A DNA stretch of 64,000 nucleotides from an uncultured Alphaproteobacteria bacterium (lineage in GTDB: Bacteria > Pseudomonadota > Alphaproteobacteria > Rhodobacterales > Rhodobacteraceae): NCBI GenBank assembly GCA_902611475.1, contig CACLZW010000002.1, positions 1 through 64,000 of the forward strand, written 5' to 3'. A program made the position numbers and the translations under genes. A model generated the notes under the pieces. The model had not been told where the DNA came from, searched no databases, and saw only the letters and a list, made by a program, of their open reading frames with translations. How positions within the stretch are numbered: the stretch's first letter is position 1; each line of letters begins with the position of its first letter. This document shows positions 8,595 to 16,149 of this stretch, one piece after another.

Positions 8595-9746
8595 TTGGAA
8601 GATTCTCAACCGACATTAGCCAACTGGAGGCTTGCCCCATTTAATAGAGAAGCATTTTCTAAAGTAAGGGAAATAATCCCTACGGCTTCGATAAATTGGA
8701 CCACAGGGCCAGATAAAAAAGTCAGTGAATCAAAAAATAAAGAGCTGACCGTAAAAATAAGAGAAAACGAGGAAATACTGTTGGACGAGTTTTTAAGTCA
8801 AACAACAGTAGACGCTTTTCACGTATCGCATAAAGGTAAAACCATATATAGGTGGCGTTCTGATTATTGTTCCTCCACAACTCCCCATATTATCTTTTCT
8901 GTGTCAAAGTCACTAACCGCATTGCTTATCGGCTGCGTAATAGATGAAGGGTTATTAAGTGAAGAGACTTTAGTCTCCCAGATTATTCCAGAGACAAAGG
9001 GAAGTGCTTTCGAAGACGCGTCAGTGCGCAATTTATTGGATATGAGCGTTTCTTCTAATTTCATAGAAGACTATGAAGCAACATCCGGTATTTTTCTTGA
9101 TTACCGTCAATCAACCGGTTGGAACCCACAAGACATAGATGATACATCACATTTAAAATCATTTCTTTTGAGCTTGAAAAAAAATACACACAACCACGGC
9201 GCAAAATTTGAGTATCATTCAACAAACACGGACATGCTCGGAATTATAATAGAAAAATGCACTGGTAAAAAATACGCGCAATACTTTTTTGAAAAACTTA
9301 TGAAACCTCTTGGCGCACAAGACGATGCATATGTGACACTGGACAGAATGGGTACGTCAAGATCCGCAGGAGGGGTATGCATATCGGCAAACGATATAAT
9401 GGGTATATGTGAAATGGTTCGATGCTATGGAAAAAATAGTCAAGGTGAGCAAGTATTTCCTGAAAATTGGATTAAAGATATACTAAATTCAGAGTCTGAT
9501 AAAAAATTCAGTCTTGATGGACATTATGATATTTTTCCTGAAGGGCTTTATAGGTCAAAATGGTATAGGCCCTACACTTCAAGAAACGTTCTTTTTGGAC
9601 TCGGAATTCATGGCCAGTGGATTTGGATCGATTTTGATAAAGAGCTCTCTTTTGTGTGCCTGAGTTCAGAGCCTAAACCCATTATGAAAAATAATATTGA
9701 GCAGATGTCTCATATATTCAGTCAAATTACCAATCAATTGGTTTAA
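8595..9746 (+). CDS. Serine hydrolase, class C beta-lactamase / 6-aminohexanoate-dimer hydrolase family
   Basis: 383 aa, starting with TTG at 8595 after an AAGGAA site. The nucleophile motif SxxK is present as SVSK in HIIFSVSKSLTALL (near residue 102), and the second catalytic region is EYHSTNTDMLG (the usual YSN-like tyrosine). HGQWIWID near the C-terminus replaces the KTG box, as in NylB-like esterases. No signal peptide is evident, so it is likely a cytoplasmic amidase or esterase rather than a resistance enzyme. It is followed at 18 bp by the EamA gene, suggesting co-transcription. Confidence 0.87.
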   Translation: MEDSQPTLANWRLAPFNREAFSKVREIIPTASINWTTGPDKKVSESKNKELTVKIRENEEILLDEFLSQTTVDAFHVSHKGKTIYRWRSDYCSSTTPHIIFSVSKSLTALLIGCVIDEGLLSEETLVSQIIPETKGSAFEDASVRNLLDMSVSSNFIEDYEATSGIFLDYRQSTGWNPQDIDDTSHLKSFLLSLKKNTHNHGAKFEYHSTNTDMLGIIIEKCTGKKYAQYFFEKLMKPLGAQDDAYVTLDRMGTSRSAGGVCISANDIMGICEMVRCYGKNSQGEQVFPENWIKDILNSESDKKFSLDGHYDIFPEGLYRSKWYRPYTSRNVLFGLGIHGQWIWIDFDKELSFVCLSSEPKPIMKNNIEQMSHIFSQITNQLV

Positions 9747-9764
9747 CCCTAAGAAGGAATATCA

Positions 9765-10631
9765 TTGAAATTAAATCTTGGAGGCATACCTCTTTTTTTG
9801 TGTGCCATATTATCATTTGTGTGCATGAATGCCCTAGCCAAGGGAATGGCTCTTCAATATCCCATAATTGAGGTGGTTTGGGCGCGATACCTCAGCCAAA
9901 CAGTGCTGACAATATTGGTATTCAATAAAAATCTGAAAGCAATTGTGAAAACAAAAAGGTTAAAGATTCATCTTTTCAGATCGGCTCTACTTTTTGGAGC
10001 GACCATTTTTATTTTTGCCGGTTTTGCTAACTTATCTTTGGCTGCAACAATGGCCATTTTTCAAACCGCACCATTGTTGGTTGTTATTCTATCCGTAATT
10101 TTTCTAGGTGAAATAGTTGGGTTTAAGAGATGGCTAGGAGTTTTTGTTGGTTTTGTTGGAGCGTTAATTATTATACAACCTGGGACAGATACCTTTTTGA
10201 TCGCTAGCATTTTTCCACTTCTGTCAGCTTTATGTTACGCAGGTTATGCAGTCTCCACACGTCACCTCGGTACAGATGAGGATCCTAGGACAAACTTTTT
10301 TTATACTGGCTTAGTAGGAACTATTGTTTCCACACTAATTTTATTTCCATATTTTCAAAATATAGAGCTGTTCGATATTATTTATTTCACCCTATTGGGT
10401 ACTCTTGGTGGCTTCGGTCATTACTGTCTAATTTTAGCACTAAGAAAGTCTGAAGCATCTCTACTTGCCCCCTTTTCGTATTTTGATTTAGTCTTCTCCG
10501 CTTGCCTTGGCATGATATTCTTTACAGAGTATCCAAGTCAAAGTTTGATACTTGGAGCTATTTTCATTGTTGGTGCTGGAATTTATACTTGGAATCGAGA
10601 AAGAGTACAGTCACGTAATCAAAGCGTCTGA
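9765..10631 (+). CDS. EamA family (drug/metabolite) transporter
   Basis: 288 aa with about ten hydrophobic segments in two EamA repeats, each ending in the family hallmark: a Pro/Gly-rich helix pair ATMAIFQTAPLLVVILSVIF then LGEIVGFKRWLGVFVG in the first, and SLLAPFSYFDLVFSACLGMI then GAIFIVGAGIY in the second. The start is TTG at 9765 with an AAGGA ribosome site. The substrate is unknown. Its 3' end overlaps the convergent aminotransferase by 13 bp. Confidence 0.9.
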   Translation: MKLNLGGIPLFLCAILSFVCMNALAKGMALQYPIIEVVWARYLSQTVLTILVFNKNLKAIVKTKRLKIHLFRSALLFGATIFIFAGFANLSLAATMAIFQTAPLLVVILSVIFLGEIVGFKRWLGVFVGFVGALIIIQPGTDTFLIASIFPLLSALCYAGYAVSTRHLGTDEDPRTNFFYTGLVGTIVSTLILFPYFQNIELFDIIYFTLLGTLGGFGHYCLILALRKSEASLLAPFSYFDLVFSACLGMIFFTEYPSQSLILGAIFIVGAGIYTWNRERVQSRNQSV

Positions 10632-11485
10632 GAGCGTGACCAATCCCAGTATAATTCTCTAGCCAGCTTTGCTATTGGACCAACTTGGTAGTTTTTATCT
10701 TCAAAAGCAGTTACGGGCATTATTTTTGTCATATTTCCCGTCATAAATACTTCCTCGGCTTCTTCAAAATCTTTGAAAGAAAGAACAGTTTCTGAAACCG
10801 ATTTTCCATATTCTCTTAAATTTTTTATATGCCTCGCCCTAGTAATACCAGCCAAAAATGTACCATTTGGAATAGGTGTTAATACTTCACCGTCTTTTAC
10901 CATAAAGATATTGGCTGTTGCTGTCTCAGCAACATTGCCAGCAGCATCAGCAACTAAGGCATTTGTAAATCCTTTTGAACGTGCCTCAGCTAACATTCTT
11001 GCATTATTGGGATATAAACACCCCGCTTTTGCATTTACTACATTATCCTCTAGAATAGGTCGTCGAAATTGAGTTCTGCTGAGCGTTGCAGAAACAGTTG
11101 CTGCGGCCATTGGAATTTGCTCAAGACATATTGAAAAAGCCGTACTATTTTCTTTTGGCAATACTAAAGACTCGGCCCCATCAAGCGCCCAATACATTGG
11201 CCTTATATAAACCGATATAGATTTATCGAAAGAGCTAAGCCCCTCTTTAATTATTTCCACCATTTCTTCAGGTGTAACAGAGGGATCAAGCATCATTGCC
11301 TTTGCTGAATTATTTACTCTCTCACAATGTAAAAGTAGGTCAGGTGTAGCACCTTCAAAAAAGCGAGCTCCATCGAAGACACTTGATCCTAACCATGCCC
11401 CATGATCAGCAGCACGTAGAATATACTTATCGCCGTCATGCCATGTGCCATTAAAATATGTTTTTATGTTTTCCCCGGAAGCCAT
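10619..11485 (-). CDS. ilvE: Branched-chain amino acid aminotransferase (class IV PLP)
   Basis: 288 aa, the normal IlvE length. It transfers the amino group between branched-chain amino acids and 2-oxoglutarate. The PLP lysine lies in VVNAKAGCLYPNNARM (near residue 155), and VAETATANIFMV plus EEVFMTGNMTKIMPV are the conserved PLP phosphate and active-site loops of fold type IV. The N-terminal HGAWLGSSVFDGARFFEG is typical. D-amino-acid transaminase and aminodeoxychorismate lyase share the fold, so the substrate is probable rather than certain. It is convergent with the EamA gene. Confidence 0.85.
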   Translation of the reverse strand: MASGENIKTYFNGTWHDGDKYILRAADHGAWLGSSVFDGARFFEGATPDLLLHCERVNNSAKAMMLDPSVTPEEMVEIIKEGLSSFDKSISVYIRPMYWALDGAESLVLPKENSTAFSICLEQIPMAAATVSATLSRTQFRRPILEDNVVNAKAGCLYPNNARMLAEARSKGFTNALVADAAGNVAETATANIFMVKDGEVLTPIPNGTFLAGITRARHIKNLREYGKSVSETVLSFKDFEEAEEVFMTGNMTKIMPVTAFEDKNYQVGPIAKLARELYWDWSRSQTL

Positions 11486-11505
11486 TCTAACCTTACTTTG
11501 TTGCT

Positions 11506-12375
11506 TTACTTTAAAGGTAGCTCTATGGAAGTTGTTAGTAAACTAGATATTACCAAAATTATAAATAATATAGAAATCTCTACATTGATTGATTTTCTCA
11601 ATTTAATTGCGTGTGATAAATTATTTTTTTTAAGTTGTGGTACTAACCGGAACTTATTTAAGGCACCAATCCCTAGCAAGTTTGCTGCAAAAAACAATTT
11701 AAATAAAAAGGCTTTTCCATAATCAGAAGTCACCAGCTGCTCTATACCACCAACTAAAATTGTCCCCAGCATTAATCCAGTTATTAGCAAGACCCCTATG
11801 TAGTAGACAGCATAAACGCCAAATTGATGTGCTATTTGAAACAGGTTTTCCTCTTCGATTTTTCCCTGAGTAGAGTAGCGGAGCGGTAAAAACGAGCCTA
11901 CCCAAAAAGAAATAGCACCCAAGTGTAAGACGATCAGTAGCTGAGAGCTAAATCCATTTATTGTGGAGTGCCCATATAATGAGAATGATGAAAGTATGAG
12001 GGCAAAGCCTAATATCCCTGAGATAGGTCTTTGATTTTGAAAAAGAGATATCCATAAAAATACAAATAAGAATCCTAAAAACAGTACTAAAACAGACTGC
12101 CCAGCCTTCGACGACAAAGCGATATTAATCATCAAAGGATTAAACGCACTTTGTAAATCTCCACCTATATTTCCCGCTGTCATTAACAATAGTAGTGGTG
12201 CTATGATAGACCCAGTAAGCGATGATTTAGTTACTAACTTGCGACAGTATGCAAATGTCGGTTGTGAAAGAAAAGATCTAAAATGGAGAATGAATAAGCC
12301 TGTTCCTACCGCAAGAAAAGATAGAACATAGAGAAAAACTTTAACAAGAGGCGCAAGTATAGCCCAAATTTCCAT
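11506..12375 (-). CDS. copD: CopD family copper resistance membrane protein
   Basis: 289-aa polytopic inner-membrane protein of the CopD family, thought to move copper across the inner membrane or shelter it, with CopC as periplasmic partner. About eight hydrophobic segments are visible; the core family motif is LLIVLHLGAISFWVGSFLPL, with its conserved His and Trp, and YAVYYIGVLLITGLML follows. It is the last gene of the CueR-controlled leftward operon, 4 bp after copC. Confidence 0.87.
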   Translation of the reverse strand: MEIWAILAPLVKVFLYVLSFLAVGTGLFILHFRSFLSQPTFAYCRKLVTKSSLTGSIIAPLLLLMTAGNIGGDLQSAFNPLMINIALSSKAGQSVLVLFLGFLFVFLWISLFQNQRPISGILGFALILSSFSLYGHSTINGFSSQLLIVLHLGAISFWVGSFLPLRYSTQGKIEEENLFQIAHQFGVYAVYYIGVLLITGLMLGTILVGGIEQLVTSDYGKAFLFKLFFAANLLGIGALNKFRLVPQLKKNNLSHAIKLRKSINVEISILFIILVISSLLTTSIELPLK

Positions 12376-12379
12376 TTTT

Positions 12380-12784
12380 TTATTTACCTTTAACTTCGAA
12401 AGTGAGGATGCCTTTTAATACGTGGCCGTCCTCCCCCATAGCTCGCCAACGCACTTCATAAAGGCCAAAATTAATCTCAGGTAACTTTATTAAATGACTT
12501 TCGGACAAAACCAATGAAGGTTTGTAATTTATTTCTATCAACTTATCATCAGATTTTTTGAAAAGACCTTTTAATAATGATGGTTTTTTATTGTTATTTT
12601 CGCTTTTTTGGAAAATCTCAAACTTTATAAGCTTAGCGGGAGATTTAAATAGCATTTTATACTCGGTTGGAGCCTTTGATAATGAAGCCCCGTCCATAGG
12701 ATTTGATAGTTTAAGAGGTGAATGTGGAAGCGCCATTGTTGGCAAGCTGAATAGTATAAAAACTAATATGATTTTTTTTAACAT
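12380..12784 (-). CDS. copC: CopC family periplasmic copper-binding protein
   Basis: 134 aa with a signal peptide ending around ALP and a mature N-terminus beginning HSPLKLSNP. The first His is the Cu(II) ligand in CopC proteins, and the family opening PxxGASLSKAP follows. The C-terminal GEDGHVLKGILTFEVKG carries the second conserved His. An unusual lysine-rich insertion (about residues 58-77, around SENNNKKPSLLKGLFKKSDD) interrupts the beta-barrel. It lies between cytochrome c (2 bp) and copD (4 bp). Confidence 0.87.
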   Translation of the reverse strand: MLKKIILVFILFSLPTMALPHSPLKLSNPMDGASLSKAPTEYKMLFKSPAKLIKFEIFQKSENNNKKPSLLKGLFKKSDDKLIEINYKPSLVLSESHLIKLPEINFGLYEVRWRAMGEDGHVLKGILTFEVKGK

Positions 12785-12786
12785 AC

Positions 12787-13269
12787 CTACCTCTGTTCTT
12801 TACTCATTGTATTGATTTTATCATGTTGTAGTCTTACCTTTATACTCCATGTACTTTTGATATATGATAAAGCTGCAACAATTTCTTGGTCGGACAAAAG
12901 GTTATTATATGCGGGCATATTATTTGGATATTCTTGCCCGATAATTTCCTCCAACCCATATTTGGTCATTAAGAAAAGATACTCATCTGGGTGATGCCAT
13001 GTGTGACCACTTTCATCATGCGGAGGTGCAGGCATGTATCCGTCGGCGTCTGGTTGTCTCCATTGCTCTTGACCCTCAAGATTAACACCATGGCATGACG
13101 CACAATTATTTTTATAAACCAATTTGCCCAGATCTACCAAATCTTGATCATCTGGCTTCAGAGAAATGTCAGCCCTGAGGGCCTCATCAAAAAATAGGCT
13201 TGGTGTAAAATAAAAAACACTCCCTAAAACAAAAAATACAAATATGATCGAAACAGCAAATTTTTTCAT
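12787..13269 (-). CDS. Membrane-anchored cytochrome c
   Basis: 160 aa. Residues 1 to about 22 are a hydrophobic signal/anchor. A single haem site CASCH lies near residue 56, in LVYKNNCASCHGVNLEG, and YPNNMPAYNNLLSDQEI supplies the likely Met axial ligand. HDESGHTWHHPDEYLFLM between them is His-rich and could also bind copper. Located inside the CopCD operon, it may carry electrons to or from copper in the periplasm; that role is inference. Spacing to its neighbours is 1-2 bp. Confidence 0.88.
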   Translation of the reverse strand: MKKFAVSIIFVFFVLGSVFYFTPSLFFDEALRADISLKPDDQDLVDLGKLVYKNNCASCHGVNLEGQEQWRQPDADGYMPAPPHDESGHTWHHPDEYLFLMTKYGLEEIIGQEYPNNMPAYNNLLSDQEIVAALSYIKSTWSIKVRLQHDKINTMSKEQR

Positions 13270-13270
13270 T

Positions 13271-13717
13271 CTAATGACATGCTTTTCCTAAAGCTTTTAG
13301 TCGCCAGTAGTTATAGGGAAGAGGCGTTATAAAACCAACTACAAGCATTAATGGTATCACCCACCACGTCAATTTTGCGCCTCCAGTGGCAATATAATCA
13401 GTCAAGTTCATGGCAGCCTCCATCGATATCATCGAAATTAAGGACATACCTATAGCTGTTTGAAAAGCCGCCTTTAGAGGCATTTGTCGAAACAGAATAA
13501 AAGTTTCAAGTAAAATGGATGTGATTAAGCCATTAATGATAGCTAGCGTCATAATTGCTAAAACCGGCCAAGCAATACCCATAAATTGAAAATATGCTAT
13601 TGTCCCAAAATCCCCAATAGAACAGCCTAAAAGGCACCACATTGTATTATAAGACGCCCTTCTCCACGTATGCTTACAATACCAGTTTATATCGATTTTT
13701 TGGGCTAGTTCTGACAT
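13271..13717 (-). CDS. DUF4396 integral membrane protein
   Basis: 148 aa with four hydrophobic helices. The signature RRASYNTMWCLLGCSIGDFG (residues about 19-38) matches the DUF4396 family: the cysteines Cys28 and Cys32 plus Asp/Gly lie in the first helix, and a Met-rich stretch (GMSLISMISMEAAMNL) follows, both good copper-ligand chemistry. A cysteine and histidine end the protein (KACH). It is the first gene of the copper operon, with ATG 20 nt downstream of the CueR-type promoter's -10 box. Function is unknown; membrane copper handling is inferred from context. Confidence 0.8.
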   Translation of the reverse strand: MSELAQKIDINWYCKHTWRRASYNTMWCLLGCSIGDFGTIAYFQFMGIAWPVLAIMTLAIINGLITSILLETFILFRQMPLKAAFQTAIGMSLISMISMEAAMNLTDYIATGGAKLTWWVIPLMLVVGFITPLPYNYWRLKALGKACH

Positions 13718-13737
13718 CTTGACCTCTTTTTATTTTC

Positions 13738-13768
13738 AATATAAAGTCTCCAGTTACTGGAATGTAAA
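13738..13768 (-). promoter_or_regulatory. CueR-type copper promoter/operator
   Basis: On the minus strand: -35 TTTACA (13763-13768), a 19-bp spacer, then -10 TATATT (13738-13743). A 19-bp spacer is diagnostic for MerR-family activation. Within it lies the perfect palindrome CCAGTTACTGG (13750-13760), close to known CueR/HmrR operators (CTTCCAGT...ACTGGAAG). It drives DUF4396-cytochrome c-copC-copD. The same box overlaps the cueR 5' region, so autoregulation is likely. Confidence 0.88.
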
Positions 13769-13778
13769 GAGTTTATTT

Positions 13779-14165
13779 ATGAATATTAGTCAGGCGGCAA
13801 AATTATCGGGACTATCTGTTAAAACAGTCAGGTATTACGCGGATATAAAGATGGTTGAACCCGCTAGAAACATTCAATCAGGTTATAGAAGCTACTCCAA
13901 TGATGATGTGGCAAAATTAAACTTCATTGGAAAAGCACGACGCTTTAATTTCAGCATTGAAGAATGTAGAGAGCTTCTTTCTCTATACCGGGATAAAAAT
14001 AGATCTAGCAAAGAGGTAAAAAAACTGACCCTAGCCAAAATTGCTTCTATCGATGAAAAGCTTAAGGAATTCCATTCTCTCAGAGACGAATTAAGTCACT
14101 TAGTTGATTGTTGTAATGGAGATGATAGACCATCGTGCCCCATTCTGGACGAGCTTTCAAAATAA
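13779..14165 (+). CDS. cueR: Cu(I)-responsive MerR family regulator, CueR/HmrR type
   Basis: 128 aa from ATG 13779 (MNISQAAKLSGLSVKTVRYY). An upstream in-frame start at 13719 would add residues that overlap the operator and are not homologous. An N-terminal winged helix is followed by a dimerisation helix. The metal loop near the C-terminus, CCNGDDRPSCPILDEL, has the two cysteines spaced as in CueR, which bind one Cu(I). It activates the divergent copper operon through the 19-bp-spacer promoter. Au/Ag-type variants share this motif. Confidence 0.88.
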   Translation: MNISQAAKLSGLSVKTVRYYADIKMVEPARNIQSGYRSYSNDDVAKLNFIGKARRFNFSIEECRELLSLYRDKNRSSKEVKKLTLAKIASIDEKLKEFHSLRDELSHLVDCCNGDDRPSCPILDELSK

Positions 14166-14216
14166 ATTTTTCGATTAAAATTGGAAGATATTAATCTTTA
14201 GAAATATAGCAAAGAC

Positions 14217-14450
14217 CTAGCAACAGCTACAAGATCCAGCCTGTTTTTTTGCTACCGCTTTCGTCTTTATTGTTTTTTTTACTTTAGTTCTATGAGCCTG
14301 ATCCGCTTCTAACGCCTTAGCTTCTTTTGAAATTTTGTCTTCAAAATACTCATAAAGTGACGCAAACCCTAGCTTTGCCGCTTTCTTTTCTTCATACGGT
14401 TTTCGCCCACGAAGGTTTTGAATCCGCTCCAATATAAGTTCATTTTGCAT
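14217..14450 (-). CDS. Small Cys-tailed hypothetical protein
   Basis: 77 aa from ATG 14450 (TTG at 14465 would add five residues; neither has a clear ribosome site). The N-terminal half, ILERIQNLRGRKPYEEKKAA then LGFASLYEYFEDKIS, is helical and looks conserved. The C-terminal half is Lys/Ala-rich and ends in GSCSCC, a probable metal- or thiol-binding tail. No function is recognised. It sits between the copper and zinc systems, so a metallochaperone role is attractive but only inferred. Confidence 0.6.
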   Translation of the reverse strand: MQNELILERIQNLRGRKPYEEKKAAKLGFASLYEYFEDKISKEAKALEADQAHRTKVKKTIKTKAVAKKQAGSCSCC

Positions 14451-14516
14451 ACCCGACGGTAACAAAGATCAACACATTAATCAAGTTAAGCTGTAATGAG
14501 TAAAAATAGGCTATTA

Positions 14517-14549
14517 ACCAACCCACTTAAAAGTGGGTTGGTATTTTTT
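14517..14549 (+). terminator. Strong hairpin with T tract between copper and zinc loci
   Basis: ACCAACCCACTT (14517-14528) pairs with AAGTGGGTTGGT (14531-14542), a 12-bp stem with a 2-base minimal loop, followed on the plus strand by ATTTTTTC. The A-rich side also lets it act on the minus strand directly after the znuA stop codon, so it is probably bidirectional and isolates znuA transcription from the small Cys-tailed gene. Confidence 0.8.
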
Positions 14550-14551
14550 CT

Positions 14552-15538
14552 TTAGAAGCACTTAGCCAAGTTGGTTGCCAAGTTTCGAATGAGGTTTTCA
14601 TATAGACTTGGACCAGCCTCCAAGTTAACTCCCAGTGGATCAATAACACTAGTGTTTGCCTTAGTCCCTTCAACAACAGCTTTTACTGTACCCTGATTAT
14701 ATTGTGGCTCTGCAAGCACACACTCCACAGCTTCATCTACTACTCTTTTGCGTATCTCAGCTAGGCGAGCGGGGCTTGGATCAGAAGCATCTCCCAATGA
14801 AATTGCTCCAGAGGCACTTATACCAAAATCTCTTTCAAAATATTGGTAAGCATCATGAAAAACAACAAATTTCTTCTCTCTCATTGGATCTAGTATGGAA
14901 TTTACCTCAGATACCAACGAATCAACATTATCTCTAGCCGACTTTGCATTCGAGAAATATTTTGCAGCATTATCTGGATCCACTTCAGATAACTTAGCGG
15001 CAATAACATTTAACCATACCTTAGCGATTTGCGGCGAAAGCCAGGCATGTGGATCGTGCTCTCCATGATCATGACCTTCGTGGTCATCATGATCATCGTG
15101 GTCGTCATGTTTCTCCTTACCATGGTCATGGTCATCATGATCATCGTGGTCGTCATGGTCCCCGTGATCATGTGCTTCAAACAATGCTCCTTCACGGAAA
15201 CTTAGGAGTTTTATACCATCAACGCCTAAAAGAGACGTTATCGAAGCATCTTGTGTTAGGCTCGATAATCCCTTTTCAAGCCATGGTGTAAGGTCTTCCC
15301 CTATCCAAAAAACAATATCTGCGTTCTGTAGTGATTTTGCGTTCGAGGGTTTAAGTTGGTATTCATGGGGAGACGCTCCTGCCGGAATAATCAATTCCGG
15401 TTTACCAACACCATTCATTACTTTAGAAACCAAAGAATGGACCGGTGCAATATCTACTGTTACCTTTGGCACATCTGCAACGAGCATGCTGGTGCTTAAA
15501 AGAAATGCTGACGTTGTTGAAAGAAATTTATTAGACAT
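14552..15538 (-). CDS. znuA: Periplasmic zinc-binding protein ZnuA
   Basis: 328 aa from ATG 15538, preceded by GGAG; an ATG at 15550 adds four residues. The signal peptide ends near LVADVP. Zinc ligands are visible as APVHSLVS, GASPHEYQLKPS, the DPHAWLSP histidine and FHDAYQYFERDFG. The His/Asp-rich loop characteristic of zinc-specific members lies between the first two and the last two ligands (about residues 120-165). Cys in AVECVLAEPQ and the C-terminal LAKCF probably form the usual disulfide. It is divergent from zur across the two Zur boxes. Confidence 0.95.
   Translation of the reverse strand: MSNKFLSTTSAFLLSTSMLVADVPKVTVDIAPVHSLVSKVMNGVGKPELIIPAGASPHEYQLKPSNAKSLQNADIVFWIGEDLTPWLEKGLSSLTQDASITSLLGVDGIKLLSFREGALFEAHDHGDHDDHDDHDDHDHGKEKHDDHDDHDDHEGHDHGEHDPHAWLSPQIAKVWLNVIAAKLSEVDPDNAAKYFSNAKSARDNVDSLVSEVNSILDPMREKKFVVFHDAYQYFERDFGISASGAISLGDASDPSPARLAEIRKRVVDEAVECVLAEPQYNQGTVKAVVEGTKANTSVIDPLGVNLEAGPSLYENLIRNLATNLAKCF
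15082..15157. repeat. Duplicated 28-bp segment encoding the ZnuA His/Asp loop
   Basis: An identical 28-bp sequence occurs at 15082-15109 and 15130-15157 in direct orientation, 48 bp apart. It encodes repeated HDDHDDHDD units. This is an internal expansion of the metal-binding loop and can shorten or lengthen in frame only if the unit change is a multiple of three (48 bp is). Confidence 0.85.
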
Positions 15539-15569
15539 TTTGCTCTCCATAAGGTATTTAAACTGATAG

Positions 15570-15599
15570 TGTTATGTTATAACATGTTATGATATAACT
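15570..15599. promoter_or_regulatory. Tandem Zur boxes
   Basis: Two adjacent 15-bp boxes: TGTTATGTTATAACA (15570-15584, a perfect TGTTAT/ATAACA inverted repeat with a 3-nt centre) and TGTTATGATATAACT (15585-15599, 11 of 12 arm bases). They match the alphaproteobacterial Zur operator core and lie between znuA (31 bp from its start) and zur (46 bp), so Zur with zinc should shut off both directions. Confidence 0.9.
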
Positions 15600-15645
15600 T
15601 AACGAATATTTAAAGTAAAGCTGAAATCTGAGAAATTAACTGGCA

Positions 15646-16149
15646 ATGAAGAAAAAACGAGAAGGAAAAACTACATCAAAAATATTTGATGATCATGATC
15701 ATGGAATGTGCTTCGATGACGCAATAGAACAGATAGAGAATTACTTTTTAAAGAAAAATCTACAATTCACTCCTTTACGTCGAAAAGTTTTTGAAATTCT
15801 AATTAGAGATCATAAGCCTCTTGGAGCTTACGAAATTCTAGAAGCTTTGGGGCGGGACGGCTTTTCGTCATCTCCTCCGATTGCTTACAGAGTGCTCGAT
15901 TTCCTTATGGAACATGGTTTTGTTCACAAAATACAAGGTCTGAATGCTTTTATAGCCTGCCCAAATCCAAATCACTCTCATTCTCCTGCATTTGTGATAT
16001 GTCGAAAATGTGAAAAAGTAGCCGAGGTCGACGAAAAGAAAAGTGGAATTAGTTTCGCTAATCCCAGTATAGACAATTTTGAGGTTGAAAAAACTACGGT
16101 TGAAATGACGGGAGTTTGCACAACGTGCTCAAGAGCGGCAACAATATAA
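15646..16149 (+). CDS. zur: Zinc-responsive Fur-family repressor Zur
   Basis: 167 aa. The winged helix occupies residues about 25-95 (FTPLRRKVFEILI, SSSPPIAYRVLDFLMEHGFV); the C-terminal dimerisation part has the structural zinc cysteines CRKCEKVAEVD and CTTCSRA. The N-terminal HDHGMC segment (residues 17-22) is unusual and might be an extra metal site. The HxHxPxFxxC element NHSHSPAFVICRKC is typical of Zur rather than Fur. Location beside the Zur boxes and upstream of znuCB supports the assignment. Its TAA overlaps the znuC ATG. Confidence 0.92.
   Translation: MKKKREGKTTSKIFDDHDHGMCFDDAIEQIENYFLKKNLQFTPLRRKVFEILIRDHKPLGAYEILEALGRDGFSSSPPIAYRVLDFLMEHGFVHKIQGLNAFIACPNPNHSHSPAFVICRKCEKVAEVDEKKSGISFANPSIDNFEVEKTTVEMTGVCTTCSRAATI

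Noticed and set aside
10773..11072. 99-aa frame antisense to the aminotransferase
   Set aside because: Shadow of the strongly conserved ilvE frame; no independent evidence.
13719..13778. Twenty extra residues at the N-terminus of CueR
   Set aside because: They overlap the operator/promoter, and the family starts at the NISQAA segment.
15049..15291. Repeated GATCATGATCATC-type units that resemble a tandem array or CRISPR
   Set aside because: They are the codons of the His/Asp-rich loop of ZnuA; spacing is irregular and there are no spacer/repeat units.
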